Source: an uncultured Lachnospiraceae bacterium
GTDB taxonomy: Bacteria; Bacillota; Clostridia; Lachnospirales; Lachnospiraceae
Assembly: GCA_902782655.1 (NCBI GenBank)
Contig: CACZNY010000364.1
Location: forward strand, 1-5,789
Reading direction: 5' to 3'
Length of the DNA stretch: 5,789 nucleotides
In this document: positions 1-5,789 of the stretch, piece after piece
Numbering within the stretch: position 1 is the first letter of the stretch
How the letters are laid out: each line of letters opens with the position of its first letter
The notes under the pieces: generated by a model
Database searches by the model: none
Seen by the model: only the letters and a program-made list of their open reading frames with translations
Told to the model about the DNA's origin: nothing
Made by a program: the position numbers and the translations under genes

Positions 1-2
1 AG

Positions 3-632
3 AGTGAAAGTATATCCGCCGAGCGGATCGTCCTTATATCTCTCTCGCACTTCACTCCGTTTTGTCACCCACCCCGAGGGATCTTCAGGAAAGGCCTTCA
101 TACATGACCCCAGAGTCACTTTTGTACAAAAATCCGATCTGTATCTCCAGCCATGAAACAAAGCCATAATCTCTGTGATGAGCTTACCCGCTGCCGCCAT
201 ATGCCGCGGCGTGTCATTCCCTCCCTGCAGGATTACTCCGGATATACCCGTCCCATATCTTTCGATGTAATTCCTTGCGATGTATGATCCCATGGAATGT
301 CCCATAAGATAGACCGGCAGACCCGGATTCTCTGCCTGTATGGTTTTTTTTACCCTGTGAAGATCACGCACCACTACAGTGGCCGGATCCTGCTCGCAGA
401 AATATCCCAGATCGTCAGGAGCTGGCGCGCTCTTACCGTGGCCCAGATGATCCGGACCCGCAAAGATGATACCCTGTGAGACAAGATATTCCGCCATCTC
501 CTCGTATCTCATAAGGTGTTCCGCCATGCCATGCGCCATTATCAGCACGGCCTTCGCATCTGCCTTCGGCTCCCATGCATAGCAGGCGAGCTTTGTTTTC
601 ATATCGCGGCTGTCTACGCAGAATTCTCTCAT
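3..632 (-). CDS. Alpha/beta hydrolase, monoacylglycerol lipase/lysophospholipase-like (3' end outside window)
   Basis: I translated this frame by hand; it is open to the window edge, giving the first 210 residues of a family usually about 280-320 long. Seen: an oxyanion-type HGMAEH segment at residues 34-39, PDHLGHGKS at 60-68, the nucleophile elbow GHSMGS at 111-116 with Ser113 as predicted nucleophile, and DPLGGYTFT at about 202-210, which resembles the conserved DPxxGxxFT of the Hydrolase_4 (serine aminopeptidase S33) family. The catalytic Asp and His would lie beyond the edge. There is no signal peptide, so it is predicted cytosolic, probably acting on monoacylglycerol or lysophospholipid esters; the substrate is inference. 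The start ATG at 632 has AAGGA 7 nt upstream; Met11 is an alternative with poorer support. The gene begins 13 nt after the metG stop, with its ribosome binding site in that gap, so it probably shares the metG transcript. Confidence 0.88.
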   Translation of the reverse strand, partial: MREFCVDSRDMKTKLACYAWEPKADAKAVLIMAHGMAEHLMRYEEMAEYLVSQGIIFAGPDHLGHGKSAPAPDDLGYFCEQDPATVVVRDLHRVKKTIQAENPGLPVYLMGHSMGSYIARNYIERYGTGISGVILQGGNDTPRHMAAAGKLITEIMALFHGWRYRSDFCTKVTLGSCMKAFPEDPSGWVTKRSEVRERYKDDPLGGYTFT

Positions 633-645
633 ATCCGGATCCTTA

Positions 646-2604
646 TCAGCAGATCTCAGCACCAGCCGGCATATCCTTCTCCGGTGTCATAAGTGCCAGA
701 TTGCCCTCTGCATCCTCCGCACATAGCAGCATTCCCTGCGACTCTACTCCGGCAAGCTTTGCAGGAGCCAGGTTTACTATAGCCATGACCTTCTTCCCTA
801 CCATTTCTTCAGGAGAATAATACTTCCTTATTCCGGATACTATCTGAAGCGTTCTGTCACCAACATCCACCTGGCTGCACAGGAGCTTCTTTGATTTTGC
901 TACCGCTTCACACGACTTTATTACACCCACGCGAAGCTCCATTTTACCGAAATCATCTATGGATATCTCGGCCTTATGCTCAGGATCCTTGCTCGAAGGA
1001 GCGCTCTTTGCAGGCTCATCTGCTTTGGGAGGATAAAGCTTCTCTACCTCTTTAAGGACATCCTCCAGCTTCTTCCTGTCAAAAAGGGTCACAGGCTCTG
1101 ACGTAACCTTTGTGCCCGAAGCAAAAACCCCTCTTTTATCCAACAGGTCGTACTCCCCGGCTTCAGTATTCAGCTGGGATAAAATCGCCTTAGAGGTATC
1201 CGGAAGATAGGGCATGAGCAATGAAGCCCCTATAGCTATGCAGTCGCACAGGTTATACAGCACGGTGGACAGTCTGTCCTTTTTGTCCTCATCCTTCCCC
1301 AGTATCCAGGGAGTCGTCTCATCTATGTATTTATTGCATCTCTTAAATACTTCAAATATCTCCGTTATGGCATCTGCTACATGGAGAGTTGCCATTTTAT
1401 CCTCTGCCTTATCCCTTGCTGCAAGAGCCACAGAGTAAAGGTCATCATCCACCTCCTCTTTTATGCCCTTATCAACTATCAGACCTCCCAGATACTGATT
1501 GCCCATTGATATTGTCCGTTTCACCAGATTTCCAAGAGTATTTGCAAGATCGGAATTATATCTCTCCACCATGGTGTCCCAGGTAAACACGCCGTCGTTA
1601 TCAAACGGCATCTCATGGATCATGTAATATCGGACGGCATCTACACCGAACATATCAACCAAAGTATCTGCATATATGGTATTTCCCTTCGATTTGCTCA
1701 TCTTGCCGTCACCCACCAGAAGCCACGGGTGTCCGAACACCTGCTTCGGCAGAGGCTCTCCAAGAGCCATCAGGAAGATAGGCCAGTATATGGTATGGAA
1801 TCTTACTATATCCTTCCCTATAAGATGAAGATCCGCAGGCCAATGGCTCCTGTACAATGCGCCATGCTCCCCGTCCACATCATATCCGATACCGGTGATA
1901 TAGTTTACCAGAGCATCAAGCCACACATAGACCACATGCTTATCATCAAAGGTGACCGGTATTCCCCAGGTAAATGATGTGCGGGATACACAGAGATCCT
2001 GAAGCCCGGGCTTCAGGAAGTTATTTATCATCTCATTCTTTCTGGCCACAGGCTGTATAAACTCGGGATGATCCTCAATATATTGGATCAGCCTCGGCGC
2101 ATATTTGCTCATCTTAAAGAAATATGCCTCTTCGCTGGCTGGCTGCACCGGGCGGCCACAGTCCGGACACTTGCCGTCCACTAACTGCGAAGGCGTCCAA
2201 AAGGACTCACAGGGAGTACAATACATCCCCTCATATGAGCCCTTATAAATATCGCCCTGATCATACAGCTTTCTGAAGATCTTCTGAACCTGCTTTTCAT
2301 GATATCCGTCCGTCGTCCTGATGAACTTATCATAGGAAGTATTCATCAGATCCCATATCTTCCTTATCTCATCATACGCCCCGTCAACAAACTGTCTGGG
2401 AGTCACGCCGGCATTTTTTGCCTTTTCCTCGATCTTTATTCCGTGTTCATCCGTCCCAGTCTGAAAAAAAACCTCATATCCCTGCTGCCGCTTAAACCTT
2501 GCTATAGCATCAGCAAGAACTATCTCATAGGTGTTACCTATATGCGGCTTCCCGGAAGCATAAGCAATTGCAGTAGTGATATAATATGGTCCCTTATTTG
2601 CCAT
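646..2604 (-). CDS. metG: Methionyl-tRNA synthetase
   Basis: Cytosolic class I enzyme that activates methionine with ATP and charges tRNA-Met, including the initiator. The 652-residue length is normal for the form with a C-terminal tRNA-binding domain. Seen: the HIGH signature as HIGN at residues 21-24; a connective-peptide zinc knuckle with Cys129, Cys132, Cys146 and Cys149 in two CxxC pairs; KMSKS at 301-305; a helical anticodon-binding region over about 340-500; a Lys/Pro/Ser/Ala-rich linker at 525-545; and a C-terminal EMAPII/Trbp111-like domain at about 546-652 (ELRVG, VSGI and NLAPAKLAG segments), which in this family promotes dimerisation and tRNA binding. HIGN is a common variant, not a defect. 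The ATG at 2604 follows GGGAGG with a 10-nt gap. A dedicated promoter lies upstream and the leader is only about 33 nt, too short for a T-box or S-box. A hydrolase gene follows 13 nt downstream. Confidence 0.97.
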   Translation of the reverse strand: MANKGPYYITTAIAYASGKPHIGNTYEIVLADAIARFKRQQGYEVFFQTGTDEHGIKIEEKAKNAGVTPRQFVDGAYDEIRKIWDLMNTSYDKFIRTTDGYHEKQVQKIFRKLYDQGDIYKGSYEGMYCTPCESFWTPSQLVDGKCPDCGRPVQPASEEAYFFKMSKYAPRLIQYIEDHPEFIQPVARKNEMINNFLKPGLQDLCVSRTSFTWGIPVTFDDKHVVYVWLDALVNYITGIGYDVDGEHGALYRSHWPADLHLIGKDIVRFHTIYWPIFLMALGEPLPKQVFGHPWLLVGDGKMSKSKGNTIYADTLVDMFGVDAVRYYMIHEMPFDNDGVFTWDTMVERYNSDLANTLGNLVKRTISMGNQYLGGLIVDKGIKEEVDDDLYSVALAARDKAEDKMATLHVADAITEIFEVFKRCNKYIDETTPWILGKDEDKKDRLSTVLYNLCDCIAIGASLLMPYLPDTSKAILSQLNTEAGEYDLLDKRGVFASGTKVTSEPVTLFDRKKLEDVLKEVEKLYPPKADEPAKSAPSSKDPEHKAEISIDDFGKMELRVGVIKSCEAVAKSKKLLCSQVDVGDRTLQIVSGIRKYYSPEEMVGKKVMAIVNLAPAKLAGVESQGMLLCAEDAEGNLALMTPEKDMPAGAEIC

Positions 2605-2644
2605 TTCAAATCATCCTCCCATGATGAAACATATAATCCATTAA

Positions 2645-2673
2645 ATTCTAACACAATGCTCCGGCTTCGGCAA
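2645..2673 (-). promoter_or_regulatory. Vegetative (sigma-A-type) promoter for metG
   Basis: On the minus strand, TTGCCG (2668-2673) is followed by exactly 17 nt and then TAGAAT (2645-2650). A TG sits one base before the -10, giving an extended -10 element. The transcription start should fall near 2638, leaving a leader of about 33 nt. The -35 overlaps the end of the T-tract of the preceding terminator, so the two signals share bases. The match is seen in the sequence; activity is inferred. Confidence 0.72.
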
Positions 2674-2701
2674 AGAAAAACCCCGCGTCATTGACGCGGG
2701 G
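2672..2701 (-). terminator. Intrinsic terminator after the 140-residue gene
   Basis: On the minus strand, CCCCGCGTC pairs with GACGCGGGG in a 9-bp, GC-rich, perfect stem around an AAT loop (2681-2701), followed directly by TTTTTCTTT. It lies 28 nt after the stop codon at 2730. The other side of the hairpin lacks a T-run, so it is directional for the minus strand. It insulates metG from the flagellar-type transcript upstream. Confidence 0.92.
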
Positions 2702-2729
2702 CTTGATATCATTGACATCTGCCGGGCTC

Positions 2730-3152
2730 TTACAGGGAGAAATCCATAAGCTGCTGCGCCTGTGCTGCCTGCTTGTCAGCCACCGCCGCCACATTCCTCT
2801 CATTAACAGATACGCGAGCCTTAGCCTGTACCTCTTCCTCGACGGGAAGCTTCTTCATATCCGCAAAAATGTCGGGAAGCTTATTGTAAAGCTTGTCCGC
2901 CATATCTTCGATACGCTCTCTGCTGCCATCAAGCTGAGCCTTCTTATAAGCATTTGTATCGGAAACTCTTGTAAGGACTACTCCGCCGTGCTCCTGCGAA
3001 ACATACTGTCCGGCACTGCTGCGGCTATCCTGCAGCTCCGATCCGATCGTTGCCTGCTGCTCTATCCTGGAGGTCTTGTCTATGTCCGGTGTCTGGTTAA
3101 TCCTCGATGCATTATACAGCGAAGAGATATTTCCGCCTATCCTTAAGCTCAT
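2730..3152 (-). CDS. Unknown small protein, probable flagellar sigma-factor regulon member
   Basis: I do not recognise this family. The product is 140 residues, with no Cys or Trp, no signal peptide and no membrane segment. It starts MSLRIGGNISSLYNASRINQ, which is reminiscent of the N-termini of flagellin and FlgM-type export substrates, then has a polar, Ser/Gln-rich and probably disordered stretch (about 20-60), a charged helix-forming region (about 70-100) and an Ala/Gln-rich helix to the C-terminus (about 112-137). The ATG at 3152 is chosen because AAAGGAGG lies 8 nt upstream; an in-frame TTG at 3158 would be only 2 nt from that site. It has its own sigma-28-type promoter and its own terminator, so it is a single-gene unit between trpS and metG. 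A divergent FlgM-like anti-sigma factor or another secreted flagellar accessory protein is possible but unproven; it lacks the FlaG C-terminal pattern. The gene call is firm, the function is not. Confidence 0.85.
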   Translation of the reverse strand: MSLRIGGNISSLYNASRINQTPDIDKTSRIEQQATIGSELQDSRSSAGQYVSQEHGGVVLTRVSDTNAYKKAQLDGSRERIEDMADKLYNKLPDIFADMKKLPVEEEVQAKARVSVNERNVAAVADKQAAQAQQLMDFSL

Positions 3153-3160
3153 ATCCAATC

Positions 3161-3168
3161 CCTCCTTT
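3161..3168 (-). promoter_or_regulatory. Ribosome binding site that decides the start of the 140-residue gene
   Basis: The minus strand reads AAAGGAGG, a near-perfect anti-16S match, with 8 nt to the ATG at 3152. The in-frame TTG six bases earlier is too close to use this site, so the protein should begin MSLRIGG. Confidence 0.85.
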
Positions 3169-3203
3169 CCTGATTATTATTGCCGTTCTGCGTTACACAT
3201 AGT

Positions 3204-3230
3204 ATATCGTCAGCATACGGTAAAACTAAA
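3204..3230 (-). promoter_or_regulatory. Flagellar sigma-28/sigma-D promoter
   Basis: On the minus strand, TTTAGTTT (3223-3230), exactly 11 nt, then GACGATAT (3204-3211). The established sigma-28 consensus is TAAAGTTT-N11-GCCGATAA, and Bacillus sigma-D prefers GCCGATAT. The -35 matches 6 of 8 and the -10 matches 7 of 8 of the sigma-D form, with ideal spacing. The start would be near 3197, about 45 nt before the ATG at 3152. An A8 tract at 3245-3252 falls about 50 nt upstream of the start, where an UP element would sit. An alternative sigma-A reading (TATACT with a poor -35) is weaker. Confidence 0.72.
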
Positions 3231-3285
3231 GCCCTGACAATGTATTTTTTTTCGTACAATATAATGATCATATGCTGTTTAGTGA

Positions 3286-4335
3286 TCAGATCTGGTAAAA
3301 TCCCACCTTCTTATACACCTTGCGCAGGGTCTTATTCGCCACATACGCCGCTCTTTCCGCTCCGTCTTTATATACACGGTTAAGATATTCCTTATCCTTC
3401 ATGAGACGCTCTGCCTCTTCCCGTACAGGCTTCAGGGTATCAATCACTGTTTCCGCCACGGCAGGCTTGAAAACACCATATCCTTTTCCCGCAAACTCCT
3501 GCTCTATCTCCTCATATGACTTCCCTGTGAGCGTGGAATAAATATTCATGAGATTTGCTACTCCCGGCTTGTTTTCCCTGTCATAGCGGACCGGGTTATC
3601 GGTATCGCTGTCAGTCACTGCCCTCTTGAATTTCTTCATTATCACATCGGGCTCATCCATTATAAACACACAGCCACCGGGATCGGATTTTGACATCTTG
3701 TCTGTCGGGGAAGAAAGTCCGTATATCCTCGCTCCTGACTTGGAGATAAAAGGCTCCGGTACGGTAAACACCTCCCCGTAGATACTGTTGAATCTCTGCG
3801 CTATATCCCTTGTAAGCTCTACATGCTGCTTCTGATCATCTCCTACCGGCACATAGTCGGGCTGATAAAGAAGTATATCCGCCGCCATCAGGACCGGATA
3901 GGTGAAAAGGCCTGCATTTATATTGTCCTTGTATTTTGAGGATTTATCCTTAAATTGGGTCATGCGTGAAAGCTCGCCGAACATCGTATAGCAGTTAAGA
4001 ACCCATGAAAGCTGCGCATGAGCCGGTACATGCGACTGCAGGAACAGGACGTTTTTTTCGGGATCCAGACCGCAGGCGATATACTGCGCAAGCTGATGGA
4101 GCGATCTCCTCCGAAGCTCCGCAGGCTCCTGCCGGACTGTTATTGTATGCATATCAGCCATGAAATAATAGCATTCATACTCCTCAGCCCTGTCCGCCCA
4201 GTTTTTTATGGCACCGAGATAATTGCCCAGATGCAGATCACCGCTGGGCTGTATCCCCGAAAGCATTCGCTTTTTTTCATTACCTTTTGACTGTGGTGTT
4301 TGTTCTTCCTTTTGAATTGTATGTGAGTCCGTCAT
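3286..4335 (-). CDS. trpS: Tryptophanyl-tRNA synthetase
   Basis: Cytosolic class I enzyme that activates tryptophan and charges tRNA-Trp. Seen in the 349-residue product: SGIQPSGDLHLGN at residues 26-38 containing the HIGH-type motif HLGN; the AADILLY segment at 151-157, whose Asp153 corresponds to the tryptophan-binding Asp of the Bacillus enzyme; GDDQKQHVELTRD at 165-177; and KMSKS at 213-217. The bacterial core usually begins only a few residues before SGIQPSG; here a polar extension of about 23 residues precedes it. The start at 4335 is preferred because AGGAG lies 9 nt upstream and the only other in-frame ATG (Met24, 4266) is too close to the core and lacks a ribosome binding site. This start makes the gene overlap fliS by 56 nt. 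There is no room for a T-box leader, a common control of trpS in Firmicutes. No convincing terminator follows the stop. Confidence 0.96.
   Translation of the reverse strand: MTDSHTIQKEEQTPQSKGNEKKRMLSGIQPSGDLHLGNYLGAIKNWADRAEEYECYYFMADMHTITVRQEPAELRRRSLHQLAQYIACGLDPEKNVLFLQSHVPAHAQLSWVLNCYTMFGELSRMTQFKDKSSKYKDNINAGLFTYPVLMAADILLYQPDYVPVGDDQKQHVELTRDIAQRFNSIYGEVFTVPEPFISKSGARIYGLSSPTDKMSKSDPGGCVFIMDEPDVIMKKFKRAVTDSDTDNPVRYDRENKPGVANLMNIYSTLTGKSYEEIEQEFAGKGYGVFKPAVAETVIDTLKPVREEAERLMKDKEYLNRVYKDGAERAAYVANKTLRKVYKKVGFYQI
4280..4335 (-). other. fliS/trpS coding overlap (56 nt, different frames)
   Basis: The last 18 or so codons and the stop of fliS are also read, in another frame, as the N-terminal extension of TrpS. 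The trpS ribosome binding site (4345-4353, AGAGAGGAG) also lies within fliS codons. The arrangement suggests translational coupling. At the fliS stop a second ATG occurs as TAATG (A at 4280), but it is out of the trpS frame by one base in front of an A7 run. Confidence 0.75.
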
Positions 4336-4732
4336 ATACCTCTGCTCCTCTCTGTACGCCCGGAGTCCTCTTATCCTGCGGCGCTATCTCTTCAAATGTG
4401 CCGCCTATCCTTGCAAGGATCTCCATCGGCTCGTCAAGCCCGTTTATATCGTACATAAATGAGGCTCTCCTTGCACATTCAAGGATATAATTATATATCC
4501 TGAGCAGATAAATTGAAATAGCGTATGACGGATCAAGTGACAGGATAAGCTGCTCTATGCATTTATTGCCTCTGGATATCTCCAGCCTGTAGGTATCCCT
4601 GTCCCCGGCTTTAAACGCCGTTACCGCATCCTCATAATACCCCCTGGCGATCTCATAGGTAATGGCTATGACTCCTGTGGGGTTAGCTTCTATTATGCGT
4701 CTGGTATATTCCTGCTTCTTTTCGGATGTCAT
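4280..4732 (-). CDS. fliS: Flagellin export chaperone, FliS family (divergent)
   Basis: FliS binds the C-terminal D0 segment of newly made flagellin in the cytoplasm, blocks premature polymerisation and delivers it to the flagellar export apparatus. This 150-residue product has the FliS layout: a short N-terminal segment, then ANPTGVIAITYEIARGYYEDA (residues 16-36), at the position of the usual ASPEELxxMLYDGAxxF, followed by an alpha-helical bundle to about residue 117 with the NKCIEQLILSLDPS segment (56-69) typical of the third helix region. Usual family length is about 120-135; the extra tail (about 118-150, basic and Thr/Asn-rich) is where trpS overlaps. The start ATG at 4732 has GAGG 7 nt upstream. 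It lies 13 nt after the flagellin stop with no terminator between, the classic flagellin-fliS order, which supports the call despite the divergent N-terminal motif. Confidence 0.85.
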   Translation of the reverse strand: MTSEKKQEYTRRIIEANPTGVIAITYEIARGYYEDAVTAFKAGDRDTYRLEISRGNKCIEQLILSLDPSYAISIYLLRIYNYILECARRASFMYDINGLDEPMEILARIGGTFEEIAPQDKRTPGVQRGAEVYDGLTYNSKGRTNTTVKR

Positions 4733-4745
4733 GTCCCTGCCTCAC

Positions 4746-5789
4746 TTACTGAAGGAGCTGCAAAGCCTGCTGGGGTGCCTCATTAGCCTGTGAAAGCATG
4801 CTGATGCCCGCCTGAGAAAGGATCTGCATGGTCGTAAATTCTATCATCTCCTCTGCCATATCCGTATCCTGGATACGCGAGACAGATGATGTTACATTCT
4901 CATTATATGCGTCAATATAGTCCGATGTGTTTTCCAGACGGTTTTCATAAGCTCCCATCCTGGATCTTGCACGGTTCACATATTCTATGGCGGTATTCAT
5001 CTGATCTATAGCCTTCTGTGAGCCCTCTTTGGTTTTCATATCTACCTTGGCAAGTCCCATAGCCTCTGTAGTCATGCGCGGTATCGAAGCGTTTATCACT
5101 TCCCCCTCTTCTGTTCCTACCTGAAGTCTCATGGAGCCTCTTCCCGTAAGCTCAAGATCCAGTTTATTATCTGATATAAATCCATCCTCCAGCTTTAATC
5201 TGATCTCTGTTCCGCTGACACCCTTTATAGTTACATAGTCCGTTTTCGTATTATCATCGTTCTCTACGGTATCAACGTTTATCCTCATTTTTGCATTATC
5301 AGCCGTTCCCAGAAGATCCTCTACCTTCTTGTATCCGGCCGGCAAAGTAGCAGCATCCGAAATCTTGTAGGAGCCGCCGTTTGACTCAAGCTTTATCATA
5401 TATCTTCCGGCATTGACCCTGTCAGAATAGTCCATCACATCTACTTTCAGATTGCTTGTAAATCCTCTGTCATTGAACGTGCCGTCTATAAGCTTCGTCC
5501 CGTTAAACTCTGTTGTCTCTGCTATGCGGTCGATCTCGGCAAGCAGCTGATCCACCTCATCCTGAATATTCTGCCTGTCGGAGCTTGAAAGCGTGCCATT
5601 GGCTCCCTTTATGGCAAGCTCGTTCATACGCTGGATCATTGACTCAGTCTCCATCATGGCTGCCTCTGCAGTCTCGAGTACGGACATACCCGTGGTTGTA
5701 TTCGTCTTTACCTTATCCAGTCCCTTTATCATAGAGCGCATTTTAGCAGCTATGGCGAAATTGGCCGGATCATCTCCTGCGGAGTTGAG
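4746..5789 (-). CDS. Flagellin, filament subunit (5' end outside window)
   Basis: Structural subunit of the flagellar filament, exported through the flagellar type III system. The frame is open to the window edge; 347 residues are visible and roughly the first 35-40 are missing, so the full protein is about 385. Seen: N-terminal D0/D1 from NSAGDDPANFAIAAKMR (residues 2-18) through QRMNELA (53-59) and FNGTKLIDG (95-103); a short variable region (about 105-240); C-terminal D1 with NRARSRMGAYENRLENT (272-288) and RIQDTDMAEEM (305-315); and C-terminal D0 ending in QALQLLQ. The TLR5-contact block keeps the Arg equivalent to Salmonella Arg90 and a Glu at the Glu114 position, with Asn in place of Arg92. 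The modest variable region implies a thin filament. The gene is followed after 13 nt by fliS, with no terminator. Its promoter is outside the window. The symbol (hag/fliC/fla) cannot be chosen from this sequence. Confidence 0.97.
   Translation of the reverse strand, partial: LNSAGDDPANFAIAAKMRSMIKGLDKVKTNTTTGMSVLETAEAAMMETESMIQRMNELAIKGANGTLSSSDRQNIQDEVDQLLAEIDRIAETTEFNGTKLIDGTFNDRGFTSNLKVDVMDYSDRVNAGRYMIKLESNGGSYKISDAATLPAGYKKVEDLLGTADNAKMRINVDTVENDDNTKTDYVTIKGVSGTEIRLKLEDGFISDNKLDLELTGRGSMRLQVGTEEGEVINASIPRMTTEAMGLAKVDMKTKEGSQKAIDQMNTAIEYVNRARSRMGAYENRLENTSDYIDAYNENVTSSVSRIQDTDMAEEMIEFTTMQILSQAGISMLSQANEAPQQALQLLQ

Noticed and set aside
1615..1977. Plus-strand 120-residue frame within metG
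   Set aside because: It lies wholly opposite a well-conserved part of MetRS, including KMSKS, with no ribosome binding site or domain pattern.
2606..2614. Two-codon ATG-ATT-TGA reading frame just before the metG start, as a possible leader peptide
   Set aside because: Its ATG directly abuts the GGAGG site with no spacer, so ribosomes should not initiate there; most likely chance.
2661..2673. CCGGCTTCGG inverted repeat in the metG promoter spacer as an operator
   Set aside because: It has only 3-bp arms around a 4-base loop, too short to distinguish from chance.
2299..2694. Plus-strand 131-residue frame antisense to the start of metG
   Set aside because: It runs through the metG ribosome binding site, promoter and terminator hairpin, and its translation has no recognisable features; it is a shadow of metG.
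2605..2729. Search for a T-box or S-box leader before metG
   Set aside because: The gap is 125 nt and is filled by a terminator and a promoter; the predicted leader is about 33 nt, too short for either riboswitch.
2691..3146. Plus-strand 151-residue frame covering the 140-residue gene
   Set aside because: It mirrors the real gene on the other strand. It has no convincing ribosome binding site or promoter and a Leu-rich, family-less translation, whereas the minus-strand gene has a promoter, ribosome binding site and terminator.
2730..3152. Calling the unknown protein FlaG or FlgM outright
   Set aside because: The C-terminus lacks the FlaG pattern and the expected FlgM helix motif is not clear by eye; only the N-terminus and promoter hint at a flagellar role.

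Overview
The window reads as a compact piece of a motile, Gram-positive, Clostridia-type chromosome, probably Lachnospiraceae or a close relative. The basis is the clostridial style of MetRS (C-terminal tRNA-binding domain, four-cysteine zinc knuckle), strong AGGAGG-type ribosome binding sites, frequent ATA/AGA/AGG codons, and the flagellin and FliS types. The taxonomic call is inference. All six genes lie on the minus strand, so they are transcribed from high to low coordinates. No RNA gene, mobile element, CRISPR array or riboswitch is visible, and no stretch longer than about 300 bases lacks a gene.

In transcription order: (1) 5789-4746, flagellin, cut by the window edge and missing roughly its first 35-40 residues. 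(2) 4732-4280, a FliS-family flagellin chaperone, 13 nt downstream. (3) 4335-3286, tryptophanyl-tRNA synthetase; its best-supported start lies inside fliS, so the two genes overlap by 56 nt. No terminator separates the three, so they look like one transcript. (4) 3152-2730, a 140-residue protein of unknown function, preceded by a very good match to a flagellar sigma-28/sigma-D promoter and followed by a strong intrinsic terminator. (5) 2604-646, methionyl-tRNA synthetase, with its own vegetative-type promoter packed against that terminator. (6) 632-3, a monoacylglycerol-lipase-like alpha/beta hydrolase, cut by the window start, 13 nt after metG and probably cotranscribed with it.

The organising theme is a late flagellar module (filament subunit, its export chaperone, and a small sigma-28-dependent protein) interleaved with two aminoacyl-tRNA synthetase genes. 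The most interesting items are the unknown protein with its flagellar promoter and flagellar-export-like N-terminus, and the way trpS is embedded in the flagellin-fliS transcript with no T-box leader and with an overlapping start. Neither amounts to proof of a new system; both can be tested by comparative genomics and transcript mapping.
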